A stretch of 64,000 bases of DNA, from assembly GCA_964019135.1 (NCBI GenBank), contig OZ025255.1, forward strand, positions 26,451,708 through 26,515,707, written 5' to 3'. The position numbers and the translations under genes are program-made. Of the stretch, positions 20,419 through 31,198 are shown one piece after another. The first letter of the stretch is position 1; each line of letters starts with the position of its first letter. The notes beneath the pieces were generated by a model. The model saw only the letters and a program-made list of their open reading frames with translations, made no database searches and was not told the origin of the DNA. The DNA is from Arenicola marina. Lineage: Eukaryota > Annelida > Polychaeta > Arenicolidae.

Positions 20419-22479
20419 CTGTACCTATGCCGTTATTACCAAGTAGCTTCATTACCAACGCAATCAAAGCAATCATACCCGTAATACAATCATGTCCTTG
20501 CTTCAAGTAGATTGGAAGCACTGGAGCTGTTGAATCTTTTGTCTAAAGGAAAATAATGTTTATAATCGATAGCTTATTGGTCGATAGAACCTTGTGGCAG
20601 AGAACCATATTATATGTCAATGGTCATGTCGATTCATTATGTTTGGCGACCAATGAGCGTACAGAAAAGATGAATGAATCTAACCTGAAGGATATTACAT
20701 TTTTGTTATTCATGTGATTGGCTTAATTAATGTTCATTGATTACACATCTGTAAATGCTCGTTCTGTTTAAGTAAAACAAAGTTGAATGAATCTAGGAAC
20801 CGATAAGGTATATTCGTGTTTTATTCATGTTGCTTCATTAATATTTATTGGTTGCAAAATATGCTGTTATTTGTACATGCTGGTTCGGTTAAAGGGAAAG
20901 CCAATTCCGGCCATAAGGACATTGCCAATGAGAGAATATAGTCTAAATATACGGCTCCTAAAAGAAGAAACGATAGTTACGAATTCTCAGAGAACAAAAA
21001 TATTGTGGCCGTGAACTATTTAACATGTATAATGCCTTCGTCATTCACCACACTGGGTAACGAGTCTTGGAGTGTCGACTGACCAACCATCTAAACCCTG
21101 CGTTAGGAACATTAAACTAATGATTGGGCTGCGGTGGGTGTGGATGGTGTGTGTGTGTGAGGGGAGGGGGCGGGGGGGGGGGGGGGGGTAGGTGTCACGC
21201 CGGGGTATTAGTCACCGGTTGAGAGGTCACACCGTTTCACTTGTGATATGTACGCCACGAAGACGTTTGTTCTCACACTACACGATCCAGCCCATACGGT
21301 TAATTGGTAATAACATAAACCATTTGTCTTAATTAAAATGGCCTACTTACATTTTTACAATTTATAAAAAATAAAAGTATCTCAAAATCATGATGTATAT
21401 GTTTTTTATCTCGTTGAGTCTGTAAAACATCAATTTCAACATAAAACTGCGCGGACTATTTTATCGCGCGCGGACGTTGCGGGCGTAATCACAGAATACC
21501 GAACAGCGAACAGGCGCGCAGGGATATATTACCGGCCACCAACTTCTGCTCCGGTGAACAAATTTGCTACTCTCCAGATAGCCCACAGGCCTTCAGAACT
21601 TAAATTCAAGACAGAATATACTTATTTGACGAAGATACAAAATTCACTGAACACATTACTTTAAAGCCCTAGCACCTAATACGATTGACGACCGGTGAGT
21701 TTTTTTTTGAGTGTTTGACGAGTCAAATAATTGAGGCCTGGTGACGGGCTGCAACAGTCGGATGAGGTGGGAGATATCGGACGCAATCATCAGCTTGAAT
21801 GCGCCGCGTCTATGACTGGGGCAGTGGTTAGCGTTCAGTCGATGATTACTCCGTTATCAAAAAAAATATTAAAGATTCGTAAAACATATGTCTTTCTGCA
21901 GATGTTTCAATAAAAAACATCATCCATTGCTGGGCTCGGCTGTCCCTTTAAATACCCATATTGCAATTACCAAGTGTTCTGGCAACCATGAGTTTGTTAA
22001 GCGAACTCGAGGAATTAATGGGTCAGTGTCGTTTTGCATTTCAATGGTGAATTCCGTAGCGCATAACGCAAAGCTCTCCTCTACGGTGCGAACCCGGCCT
22101 CCACCAGTTGTAAGGCTGTGAGTGGGTGTTGTATTATGGGGACCGACGCCGTTCTGTACCATGTGACCTGTTGTAGATCCCCACAGGCCCGTGATCTACA
22201 GAGTCCAAGGTATTAGCCAGAGACCCGTCTGTTTCAATTTCGGCGCGCAGATTTTCAGTTTGGCGGGCGCTCAGGTGCTGTTTACCCGTCAGAAAGATCC
22301 TTTTGTTCACTTGATTTAGAAGAAAATCATAAACACTTTGTTTTACCAGCAAACATTTTTGCTGGCCAAAACTAAATTCTGGCTAATACCTTGTTGCAGA
22401 CCACATCCTCGCCTACCCACTGAACACCAACGTACCCTCCGGAACAGGCAACGACTTACCGGACTTCTTCCACTTCCAG
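20419..22479 (+). other. spacer between ZF12 and ZF13
   Basis: 2 kb without a supported exon. A G-rich tract (about 21,120-21,190, with a run of some 17 G) could form a quadruplex. A small hairpin CCAGCAAACATTTTTGCTGG lies at about 22,345. Confidence 0.45.
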
Positions 22480-23077
22480 ATACCCTCCCAAAAACCCGAC
22501 ACCGTCACCCCACCGGAACACCCCACTGCATCACCGCACAACTTCCCGAAATCACAGCCCCCAAACCATATCTTCGGTCGCCATGGTTACGCCACCCCGG
22601 CGGCGCCACCCGAGGACGGAGCCACACGGCAGCCTTTCGCCTGCGACCAGTGTCACAAGACGTTTGGGACCCGGGAGGGGTTGCACTTTTACCAGGTCCG
22701 CCACGCCGGTCAGTACCGCTACGGGTGCCCAGTCTGAGGGGTCTGGAAGGGGTAAATGGCGACACGTGACATATGCATATTCGAAAAATCGACATTCGAC
22801 ATTGACCCCCAATTCTGAGGCTCTGACAAAGCGACATCGAGACAGATTTTAGAAAAAACGACACTGAACTTGAACACTGCCAAAAAGCGACCCGGAAGGT
22901 CGTGAACAATCCACATTCGACACCGAGACTTTTGAAAAATCGACACTGGACACAGGACTCCCCCTTCCAGACCCCTAGTCTGAGGCAAGTGCCAACCTGA
23001 GAGGCCTTCGTTTGCCCAGCCAAGAGCTGCAGCTACAGGCAGTCGATGGCGAGACACGGCAGCAAACACCACAGTAA
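22480..23077 (+). pseudogene. ZF13: decayed zinc-finger exon carrying a MITE
   Basis: An acceptor CTTCTTCCACTTCCAG ends at 22,479 and gives the usual phase 0. The frame then runs 85 codons through one full finger (CDQCHKTFGTREGLHFYQVRH) and a linker into CPV. There a TGA replaces the second Cys codon of finger 2. A 240-bp MITE begins exactly at this point (its first base is the A of that TGA). After it, finger remnants continue: GK, then SANLRGL in a shifted frame. The earlier acceptor at 22,399 would be out of frame. The TGA also appears in the reconstructed empty site, so decay may predate the insertion. A one-finger isoform is possible but unlikely. Confidence 0.65.
22737..22976. mobile_element. 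MITE inserted in ZF13
   Basis: Perfect 16-bp terminal inverted repeats are present, AGGGGTCTGGAAGGGG and CCCCTTCCAGACCCCT. AGTCTG flanks both sides (22,731-22,736 and 22,977-22,982) as the target duplication. The 240-bp interior is non-coding and has repeated CGACA(T/C)T-like motifs. The 6-8 bp duplication does not by itself settle the superfamily. Confidence 0.85.
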
Positions 23078-23589
23078 TTAGGTGGCCGGGGGCTCGCTCA
23101 GCTGACGCAGTGTATCCCGAAAGAACTGAAGCATTCTTGAGATTATCTTTGGTACAGTAGACGTGACATGGAAATGGCAATGACATAGATGTGTTACCCT
23201 TAGGCAAGTGGTGAACCGTCAGGAAGTGGAGCGAACTACGGAATGGGAACATTACGATTTGTATATATTTTGGAATATTGTTGGTGATACGATAGAATTC
23301 TGTTCTCGGTACAATAGAATTAGCTCTACACAACGGAATCATGTTCTGGATATAATGGAATGTAGTCTTGAACCCTGTCCTTGGTATTCTAGAACCCTTT
23401 CTTGGATATTCTAGAATCCTGTCCTCGATACACCGGACCCCTATCCTAATTAAGTTTGGGTTACTATAACATCATCTGGATATTGTGGATTGGTCTGGAT
23501 ATGATGGTATCATGTGTTGGATATTTCTTAGAATAATGTTTTAGTTACTATGGAGTGATCAACATAATTAGGAAAGCTATAGCGTTCTG
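23078..23589. other. AT-rich spacer with degenerate GGATATxxTGGAAT motifs
   Basis: No exon. From 23,260 to 23,590 many loosely spaced variants of TGGATATNNTGGAAT or TAGAAT occur. They look like a decayed tandem array leading into the 20-bp array that follows. Confidence 0.4.
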
Positions 23590-23900
23590 TTTTGGATAAT
23601 GGAACATTGTGCTGCATACAATTGAATATTGCTAGATACAATCGAATACTGCTGGAGACAAATGAATACTGCTGCATACAATTGAATATTGCTAGATAAA
23701 ATTAAATACTGCTGGATACAATTAAATACTGCTGCCTACAATTGAATCTTTTTAGATACAATTGAATCTTTCTAGATACAATTGAATCTTTCTAGATACA
23801 CTTGAATCTTTCTAGATACAATTGAATCTTTTTAGATGCAATTGAATACTGATGGATAAAATGTCATAGTGCTGCATACAATTGAATACTTTGCTGGATA
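23590..23900. repeat. 20-bp tandem array
   Basis: About 15 variable copies of AGATACAATTGAATCTTTCT or GCTGCATACAATTGAATATT lie here. Non-coding. Confidence 0.8.
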
Positions 23901-24309
23901 CTATACAATGATAACCAAAATTAGAAGTCGAATAGTCGTATTATCTAAAAGTAGAGTAACTTATTTTGCTGGGACATGAAAAGAAACTTCTGATCACTGG
24001 TCGAGAACCTGCCAGATGATCACTGGTCACATTTCTCAGGCGCCGTTGGAACTTTTTGTTTGTTTGGCGTGTTCGTCTGGCGACGAGTAGCTTGTCCCGG
24101 GGAATGTTCTTATCCTAAGTTGGTTAAATGTGGTTAGACATGACTTTCAATGAAGTTCCAATGAGGTATCTGCCAATAACATAATAATCCAATTAACACA
24201 CTTAACTCCTCCATCTGTTTCTCCTTTAGCTTCACCTTCTTCTCATCATCTTAATGTATGTGCAATATTGACACCAAAATATGAAATGTCCCTTGTAACG
24301 TCTTGCTCT

Positions 24310-24480
24310 GGGAGGGTACCTCTCTGGTGTAGTGATTAGTGCACTAGACCGCAGATAGTTCATGGTGTCGAATCCGGGTCCAGGAAACTAATCTGGGGCA
24401 TGTTTCATACTTCATCGTTCTGGGAGGTTCCTTGGCCCAGTTTATCCCTTGTGTGCACAGAAGAGCGTAAAGCGCCAATT
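24310..24480 (+). repeat. tRNA-derived SINE
   Basis: GGTGTAGTGATTAGTGCACT (A-box part) is followed by TAGACCGCAGAT and the B-box-like GGTGTCGAATCC. The tail contains GTTCCTTGGCCCAGTTTA, which recurs at about 31,055. It is the same family as 37,610-37,745. Confidence 0.6.
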
Positions 24481-25031
24481 CATTTCCCTTCAGTTTGCTT
24501 CTGTCTGGATCTAACGTTAGTGATAACGATGTGCATGGTTGCAGTACGGGCCTCATGGCTGATATAGGCCGTAAAGAGCACCGCTGGGCAATAATCCCTT
24601 GCCCTCTCCAAAGAGCCGCGGCTGTTTTTGAGATGTTTTATGTGGTTTGGGGCTGTTTCTTGTGCGAAAAAGCACCTTTTTTTGCCATCGGTCATTCATC
24701 GATGTGAGGTTTCCGGGATGAAGGTATTGTTTTTGTCCTGCTTGAGGTTGAATTTCATCGTTCGTTTATATTTACGTGAAGAGAACACACTGCATTTGCA
24801 GCAAAACGGTAATACACCTGGAGAATGATGTATTACAGTGTGTGTTATGCGGCGTCCCCTAGAGGCAAATTCTTGATATATATATATATTTATGTGTATA
24901 TATTTATCTATGTACCGCATCTTCCTGCCTTGGGGAAGTGTTATATAGCATGAAAGCTTCTCTGAGTGAAGGGATATTTTACCTTCTTCGTTTGTTCCGC
25001 TTGTCACGTTTTTCGTCGGCAAACATTAAAT
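24481..25031. other. spacer, nothing recognised
   Basis: Non-coding apart from a short (TA)n tract at about 24,880. No exon or RNA gene is supported. Confidence 0.4.
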
Positions 25032-25112
25032 GGGCGTACCCCCTGAACATGGCAATATACGGGCGTACCCCCTGAACATCGCAATATACGGGCGTACCCC
25101 CTGAATATGGCA
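25032..25112. repeat. 29-bp tandem repeat, three copies
   Basis: Copies of GGGCGTACCCCCTGAACATG start at 25,032, 25,061 and 25,090. Confidence 0.85.
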
Positions 25113-25289
25113 AATTCGACAGTTGATCTTACCTATTGTTTTGATATGAACTTTTGGGGTAAAGCACCCTACTTCTTATTAATGCTACAAACCGCCTGAT
25201 GTCGGGACGGATGTAGCAGGCAGGGACGCGTCTGCCCGGGGTAAGCTGCTTCAGGCAAGGACGAACCGATGTGAACAGCAGACTCCATC

Positions 25290-25890
25290 GAATGTCAGAT
25301 TCCCTGTTTGGGGATGAGATGTGTAGGGGTACAGCAGACTGCAGGCTACAGCACATTTCTGCTTTCCCTTTGGTGAAGTGGTGTGTACACTTACAACAGA
25401 CTCCATCAGATTTCTGTTTCCCTTTGGAGATGAGATTTGTAGGGATACAGCAGACTGCAGGCTACAGCACATTTCTGCTTTCCCTTTGGTGAAGTGGTGT
25501 GTACACTTACAACAGACTCCATCAGATTTCTGTTTCCCTTTGGAGATGAGATTTGTAGGGATACAGCAGACTGCAGGCTACAGCACATTTCTGCTTTCCC
25601 TTTGGTGAAGTGGTGTGTACACTTACAACAGACTCCATCAGATTTCTGTTTCCCTTTGGAGATGAGATTTGTAGGGATACAGCAGACTGCAGGCTACAGC
25701 ACATTTCTGCCTTCCCTTTGGACCTGACATGTGTAAACGTAAACAGACTGCAGGCTACAGGACATTTTTGTTTTCCCTTTGGTGAAGTGGTGTGTACAAT
25801 TACAACAGACTCCATCAGATTTCTGTTTCCCTTTGGACCTGACCTGTGTAGTAAACTTACAACAGACTGCCGGCTACAGCACATTTCCCC
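25290..25890 (+). repeat. 116-bp tandem repeat copying the ZF14 acceptor region
   Basis: Near-identical units start at about 25,371, 25,487 and 25,603 (116-bp spacing), with diverged partial units on either side. Each contains GACTGCAGGCTACAGCACAT, then TTCTGCTTTCCCTTTGG. The real ZF14 acceptor reads GACTGCCGGCTACAGCACAT, then TTCCCCCGTGCCGTTTCAG. The array therefore shares the acceptor's upstream sequence and pyrimidine tract, without the final CAG. Confidence 0.9.
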
Positions 25891-25903
25891 CGTGCCGTTT
25901 CAG

Positions 25904-26263
25904 ATGGCTGGCCCGGCGGCCTCGGAGTTGCGGCGCCAGTTGGCGAGCGGCGCGCTGGGCCCCAGCTCCCTGCCGGACGGCCAGAGGCGCACCTGTCCCT
26001 GCTGCCACAAGCAGGTCCGGCGCCTGCACCAGCACATCCAAGTGAGCCACCTGGGCGTGTACCCGTACACCTGTCCCCAGTGCGGCAAGGGCTTCTCCAC
26101 GGGCGGCGCGCTGAGGGCACACATGTCCAAGCACATGGGGGTCAAGGCGTGGAACTGCTCCGTCTGCCAGAAGGGGTACCAGTTCAAGCAGAGCCTTATC
26201 GGCCATCAGGTCAAGGAGCATGGATTCTCCGACCTGCTTCCGGATGCGGGACCACCGCCGTGA
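25904..26263 (+). CDS. ZF14: alternative terminal zinc-finger exon
   Basis: The exon has 119 codons plus TGA and starts exactly with ATG GCT GGC after CCGTTTCAG. Finger 1 (31-49) is unusual: CPCC, then only nine residues before HX4H. Finger 2 (57-77, TGGALRA) is standard C2H2. Finger 3 (85-106, FKQSLIG) ends HX4H. It forms a subfamily with ZF15 and ZF16, sharing the (L/M)xVY(P/R)Y and GVKA(W/F) linkers. The long frame extending upstream is produced by the 116-bp repeat and is not coding. Confidence 0.85.
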   Translation: MAGPAASELRRQLASGALGPSSLPDGQRRTCPCCHKQVRRLHQHIQVSHLGVYPYTCPQCGKGFSTGGALRAHMSKHMGVKAWNCSVCQKGYQFKQSLIGHQVKEHGFSDLLPDAGPPP

Positions 26264-26754
26264 TCCAGATAGGTGTGTTTGGGAGGTGGCAGCGTGAATT
26301 ACAATTAGAGCAATCCTTTGATGAGTATTATAGCTAAATATAGCTGCTCATACAGCGTTTTGAGGCACGGAGAAAACAACATTTGATTTTCAAAAGAAAT
26401 GATGTATTCAGGTCCTTATTGCGTGCATACAAAGATCTAGCGTATAGATATATGTTTTGATAAAAGGGCGAATTGATACATTCTTGTCAAGCCGGTGCGT
26501 ATCTTGTGGGAAAGTATGGCTTCCTTGACATGTGTACTTGGACGTCGGGACTCATCGTTGCTTTTATTATGTAGCTAGACATGATAACCCGTAGATTTCT
26601 TTAAAAAATAACATCAGCAAGATCAGACCACGTGGGCGTTTCGTTATGTTTAGTTATATTACTATGGACTGAAAAAGATGTACATAGTGAGAGATGTGGG
26701 GAAGAGGTGGCCCCTGTTCTGGGGCTGTAGGACGGGCCAAAATCGGGCCCACAA
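26264..26754. other. spacer after ZF14
   Basis: Non-coding. No canonical AATAAA was seen near the stop. It runs into the large minisatellite. Confidence 0.4.
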
Positions 26755-29700
26755 CTGGAGCTAGGGAAGAGGTAGCGGGCTAGGGAAGAGGTAGCGGGCT
26801 AGGGAACAGGCAGCGGGCTAGGGAAGAGGTAGCGGGCTAGGGAACAGGCAGCGGGCTAGAGAAGAGGTAGCGGGCTAGGCAAGAGGCAACGGGCTAAGGA
26901 ACAGGCAGGGGGCTAGGAAAGAGGTAGCAGCCTAGGGAACAGGCATCGGGCTAGGGAACAGGCGGCGGGCTAGGGAAGAGGTAGCGGCCTAGGGAAGAGG
27001 CATCGGGCTAGGGAAGAGGCAGCGGACTAGGGAAGAGGTAGCGGCCTAGGGAAGAGGTAGCGGGCTAGGGATGAGGCAGCGGACTAGGGAAGAGGTAGCG
27101 GCCTAGGGAAGAGGCAGCGGGCTTGGGAAGAGGTAGCGGCCTAGGGAAGAGGTAGCAGCCTAGGGAAGAGGCATCAGGCTAGGGAAGAGGCAGCGGGCTA
27201 GGGAAGAGGCAGCGGACTAGGGAAGAGGCAGCGGACTAGGGAAGAGGCATCGGGCTAGGGAAGAGGCAGCGGGCTAGGGAAGAGGCAGCGGGCTAGGGAA
27301 GAGGCAGCGGCCTAGGGAAGAGGTAGCGGGCTAGGGAAGAGGCAGCGGACTAGGGAAGAGACAGCGGACTAGGGAAGAGGCAGCGGGCTAGGGAAGAGGT
27401 AGCGGCCTAGGGAAGAGGTAGCAGCCTAGGGAAGAGGCATCAGGCTAGGGAAGAGGCAGCGGACTAGGGAAGAGGCAGCGGGCTAGGGAAGAGGTAGCGG
27501 CCTAGGGAAGAGGCATCGGGCTAGGGAAGAGGCAGCGGGCTAGGGAAGTGGCAGCGGACTAGGGAAGAGGCATCGGGCTAGGGAAGAGGCAGCGGGCTAG
27601 GGAAGAGGCAGCGGGCTAGGGAAGAGGCAGCGGGCTAAGGAAGAGGCAGCGGGCTAGGGAAGAGGCAGCGGGCTAGGGAAGAGGTAGCGGGCTAGAAAAC
27701 AGACAGCGGGCTAGAGGACAGGCAGCGGACTAGAGAAGAGGCAGCGGGCTAGGGAAGAGGCAGCGGGCTAGGAAACAGGCAGCGGGCTAGGAAATAAGCA
27801 GCGGACTAGAGAAGAGGCAGCGGGCTAGGGAAGAGGTAGCGGGCTAGGGAAGAGGCAGCAGGCTAGGGAAGAGGCAGCGGGCTAGGGAAGAGGCAGTGGG
27901 CTAGGGAAGAGGCAGCGGGCTAGGGGACAGGCAGCAGGCTAGGAAAGAGGTAGCGGGAAACAAGCAGCGGACTAGAGAAGAGGCAGCTGGCTAGGGAAGA
28001 GGTAGCGGGCTAGGGAAGAGACAGCGGGCTAGGGAAGAGGCATCGGGCTAGGAAACAAGCAGCGGACTAGAGAAGAGGCAGCGGGCTAGGGAAGAGGTAG
28101 CGGCCTAGGGAAGAGGCAGCAGGCTAGGGAAGAGGCAGCGGCCTAGGGAAGAGGTAGCGGCCTAGGGAAGAGGTAGCAGCCTAGGGAAGAGGCATCAGGC
28201 TAGGGAAGAGGCAGCGGACTAGGGAAGAGGCAGCGGGCTAGGGAAGAGGTAGCGGCCTAGGGAAGAGGTAGCGGACTAGGGAAGAGGCAGCGGACTAGGG
28301 AAGAGGCAGCGGACTAGGGAAGAGGCAGCGGGCTAGGGAAGAGGCAGCGGGCTAGGGAAGAGGTAGCGGGCTAGGGAAGAAGCAGCTGGCTAGGGGACAG
28401 GCAGCGGACCAGAGAAGAGGCAGCGGGCTAGGGAAGAGGTAGCGGGCTAGGGAAGAGGCAGCGGGCTAGGGAAGAGGTAGCGGGCTAGGGAAGAAGCAGC
28501 GGGCTAGGGGACTGGCAGCGGACCAGAGAAGAGGCAGCGGGCTAGGGAAGAGGTAGCGGGCTAGGCAAGAGGCAGCGGCCTAGGGAAGAGGCATAGGGCT
28601 AGGGAAGAGGCAGCGGGCTAGGGAAGAGGCAGCGGGCTAGGGAAGAGGCAGCGGTCTAGGGAAGAGGCATCGGGCTAGGGGAGAGGCAGCGGACTAGGGA
28701 AGAGGTAGCGGCCTAGGGAAGAGGCAGCGGGCTAGGGAAGAGGTAGCGGCCTAGGGAAGAGGCAGCGGGCTAGGGAAGAGGCAGCGGGCTAGGGAAGAGG
28801 CAGCGGACTAGGGAAGAGGCAGCGGGCTAGGGAAGAGATAGCGGCCTAGGGAAGAGGCATCGGGCTAGGGAAGAGGCAGCGGGCTAGGGAAGAGGTAGCG
28901 GCCTAGGGAAGAGGTAGCAGCCTAGGGAAGAGGCATCAGGCTAGGGAAAAGGTAGCGGACTAGGGAAGAGGCAGCGGGCTAGGGAAGAGGTAGCGGGCTA
29001 GGGAAGAGGTAGCGGGCTAGGGAAGAGGCAGCGGGCTAGGGAAGAGGCAGCGGGCTAGGGAAGAGGCAGCGGACTAGGGAAGAGGCAGCAGACTAGGGAA
29101 GAGGCATCGGGCTAGGGAAGAGGCAGCGGGCTAGGGAAGAGGCAGCGGGCTAGGGAAGAGGCAGCGGCCTAGGGAAGAGGTAGCGGGCTAGGGAAGAGGC
29201 AGCGGACTAGGGAAGAGACAGCGGACTAGGGAAGAGGCAGCGGGCTAGGGAAGAGGTAGCGGCCTAGGGAAGAGGTAGCAGCCTAGGGAAGAGGCATCAG
29301 GCTAGGGAAGAGGCAGCGGACTAGGGAAGAGGCAGCGGGCTAGGGAAGAGGTAGCGGCCTAGGGAAGAGGCATCGGGCTAGGGAAGAGGCAGCGGGCTAG
29401 GGAAGTGGCAGCGGACTAGGGAAGAGGCATCGGGCTAGGGAAGAGGCAGCGGGCTAGGGAAGAGGCAGCGGGCTAGGGAAGAGGCAGCGGGCTAAGGAAG
29501 AGGCAGCGGGCTAGGGAAGAGGCAGCGGGCTAGGGAAGAGGTAGCGGGCTAGAAAACAGACAGCGGGCTAGAGGACAGGCAGCGGACTAGAGAAGAGGCA
29601 GCGGGCTAGGGAAGAGGCAGCGGGCTAGGAAACAGGCAGCGGGCTAGGAAATAAGCAGCGGACTAGAGAAGAGGCAGCGGGCTAGGGAAGAGGTAGCGGG

Positions 29701-30990
29701 CTAGGGAAGAGGCAGCAGGCTAGGGAAGAGGCAGCGGGCTAGGGAAGAGGCAGTGGGCTAGGGAAGAGGCAGCGGGCTAGGGGACAGGCAGCAGGCTAGG
29801 AAAGAGGTAGCGGGAAACAAGCAGCGGACTAGAGAAGAGGCAGCTGGCTAGGGAAGAGGTAGCGGGCTAGGGAAGAGACAGCGGGCTAGGGAAGAGGCAT
29901 CGGGCTAGGAAACAAGCAGCGGACTAGAGAAGAGGCAGCGGGCTAGGGAAGAGGTAGCGGCCTAGGGAAGAGGCAGCAGGCTAGGGAAGAGGCAGCGGCC
30001 TAGGGAAGAGGTAGCGGCCTAGGGAAGAGGTAGCAGCCTAGGGAAGAGGCATCAGGCTAGGGAAGAGGCAGCGGACTAGGGAAGAGGCAGCGGGCTAGGG
30101 AAGAGGTAGCGGCCTAGGGAAGAGGTAGCGGACTAGGGAAGAGGCAGCGGACTAGGGAAGAGGCAGCGGACTAGGGAAGAGGCAGCGGGCTAGGGAAGAG
30201 GCAGCGGGCTAGGGAAGAGGTAGCGGGCTAGGGAAGAAGCAGCGGGCTAGGGGACAGGCAGCGGACCAGAGAAGAGGCAGCGGGCTAGGGAAGAGGTAGC
30301 GGGCTAGGGAAGAGGCAGCGGGCTAGGGAAGAGGTAGCGGGCTAGGGAAGAAGCAGCGGGCTAGGGGACTGGCAGCGGACCAGAGAAGAGGCAGCGGGCT
30401 AGGGAAGAGGTAGCGGGCTAGGCAAGAGGCAGCGGCCTAGGGAAGAGGCATAGGGCTAGGGAAGAGGCAGCGGGCTAGGGAAGAGGCAGCGGGCTAGGGA
30501 AGAGGCAGCGGTCTAGGGAAGAGGCATCGGGCTAGGGGAGAGGCAGCGGACTAGGGAAGAGGTAGCGGCCTAGGGAAGAGGCAGCGGGCTAGGGAAGAGG
30601 TAGCGGCCTAGGGAAGAGGCAGCGGGCTAGGGAAGAGGCAGCGGGCTAGGGAAGAGGCAGCGGACTAGGGAAGAGGCAGCGGGCTAGGGAAGAGATAGCG
30701 GCCTAGGGAAGAGGCATCGGGCTAGGGAAGAGGCAGCGGGCTAGGGAAGAGGTAGCGGCCTAGGGAAGAGGTAGCAGCCTAGGGAAGAGGCATCAGGCTA
30801 GGGAAAAGGTAGCGGACTAGGGAAGAGGCAGCGGGCTAGGGAAGAGGTAGCGGGCTAGGGAAGAGGTAGCGGGCTAGGGAAGAGGCAGCGGGCTAGGGAA
30901 GAGGCAGCGGGCTAGGGAAGAGGCAGCGGGCTAGGGAATAGGTAGCGGGCTAGGGAACAGGCAGCTGGCTAGCGAACAGGCAGCGGGCCC
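26755..30990. repeat. 19-bp minisatellite (4.2 kb) with 1,857-bp higher-order repeat
   Basis: About 220 copies of AGGGAAGAGGCAGCGGGCT and variants (c/t in the fourth base of GGCAGC, ggGct/ggCct/ggAct, GGCATC) lie here. Marker variants recur exactly 1,857 bp apart: GCTAGAAAACAGACAGC at 27,691 and 29,548, GAAGAGGCATCGGGC at 27,241 and 29,098, GGGAAAAGGTAGCGG at 28,944 and 30,801. So two near-identical copies of a long block (about 27.2-29.0 and 29.0-30.9 kb) stand in tandem. The strand bias is strongly purine on the + strand, which would be the transcript strand. Confidence 0.95.
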
Positions 30991-31130
30991 GGAGAAAGAC
31001 CAACCGGTTGTAGGTTCAAACCTGTGTCTGGCGCCGTTTTCTCCATATCCCAGGCGTTCCTTGGTCCGGTTTAGCCACCAAGATGGCGTAATGATGGTGA
31101 AGGCGGTCGCGCCTAATGTTAGTTATATGT
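30991..31130 (+). repeat. SINE tail flanking the minisatellite
   Basis: AACCGGTTGTAGGTTCAAAC has a tRNA B-box-like core. It is followed by GTTCCTTGGTCCGGTTTA, matching the tail of the SINE at 24,428. The minisatellite unit (GGTAGCGGGCTAG) resembles the A-box side of the same family (GTAGCGGGTAGCGC). Confidence 0.45.
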
Positions 31131-31198
31131 CATGATGTGATGTATTGAAGGTCATGTCAAATGGTAGCAAACATTCACGATGCCGCTTGAAGTTTGGC

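Noticed and set aside
22400-22479. TTGCAG at 22,394-22,399 as the ZF13 acceptor
   Set aside because: In phase 0 it meets a stop after seven codons. The acceptor at 22,479 gives phase 0 and an open frame into the finger.
25376-25900. Upstream extension of the ZF14 frame through repeated MVCTLTTDSIRF-like units
   Set aside because: Produced by the 116-bp intronic repeat. The CAG at 25,901-25,903 is in the right place and phase for an acceptor.
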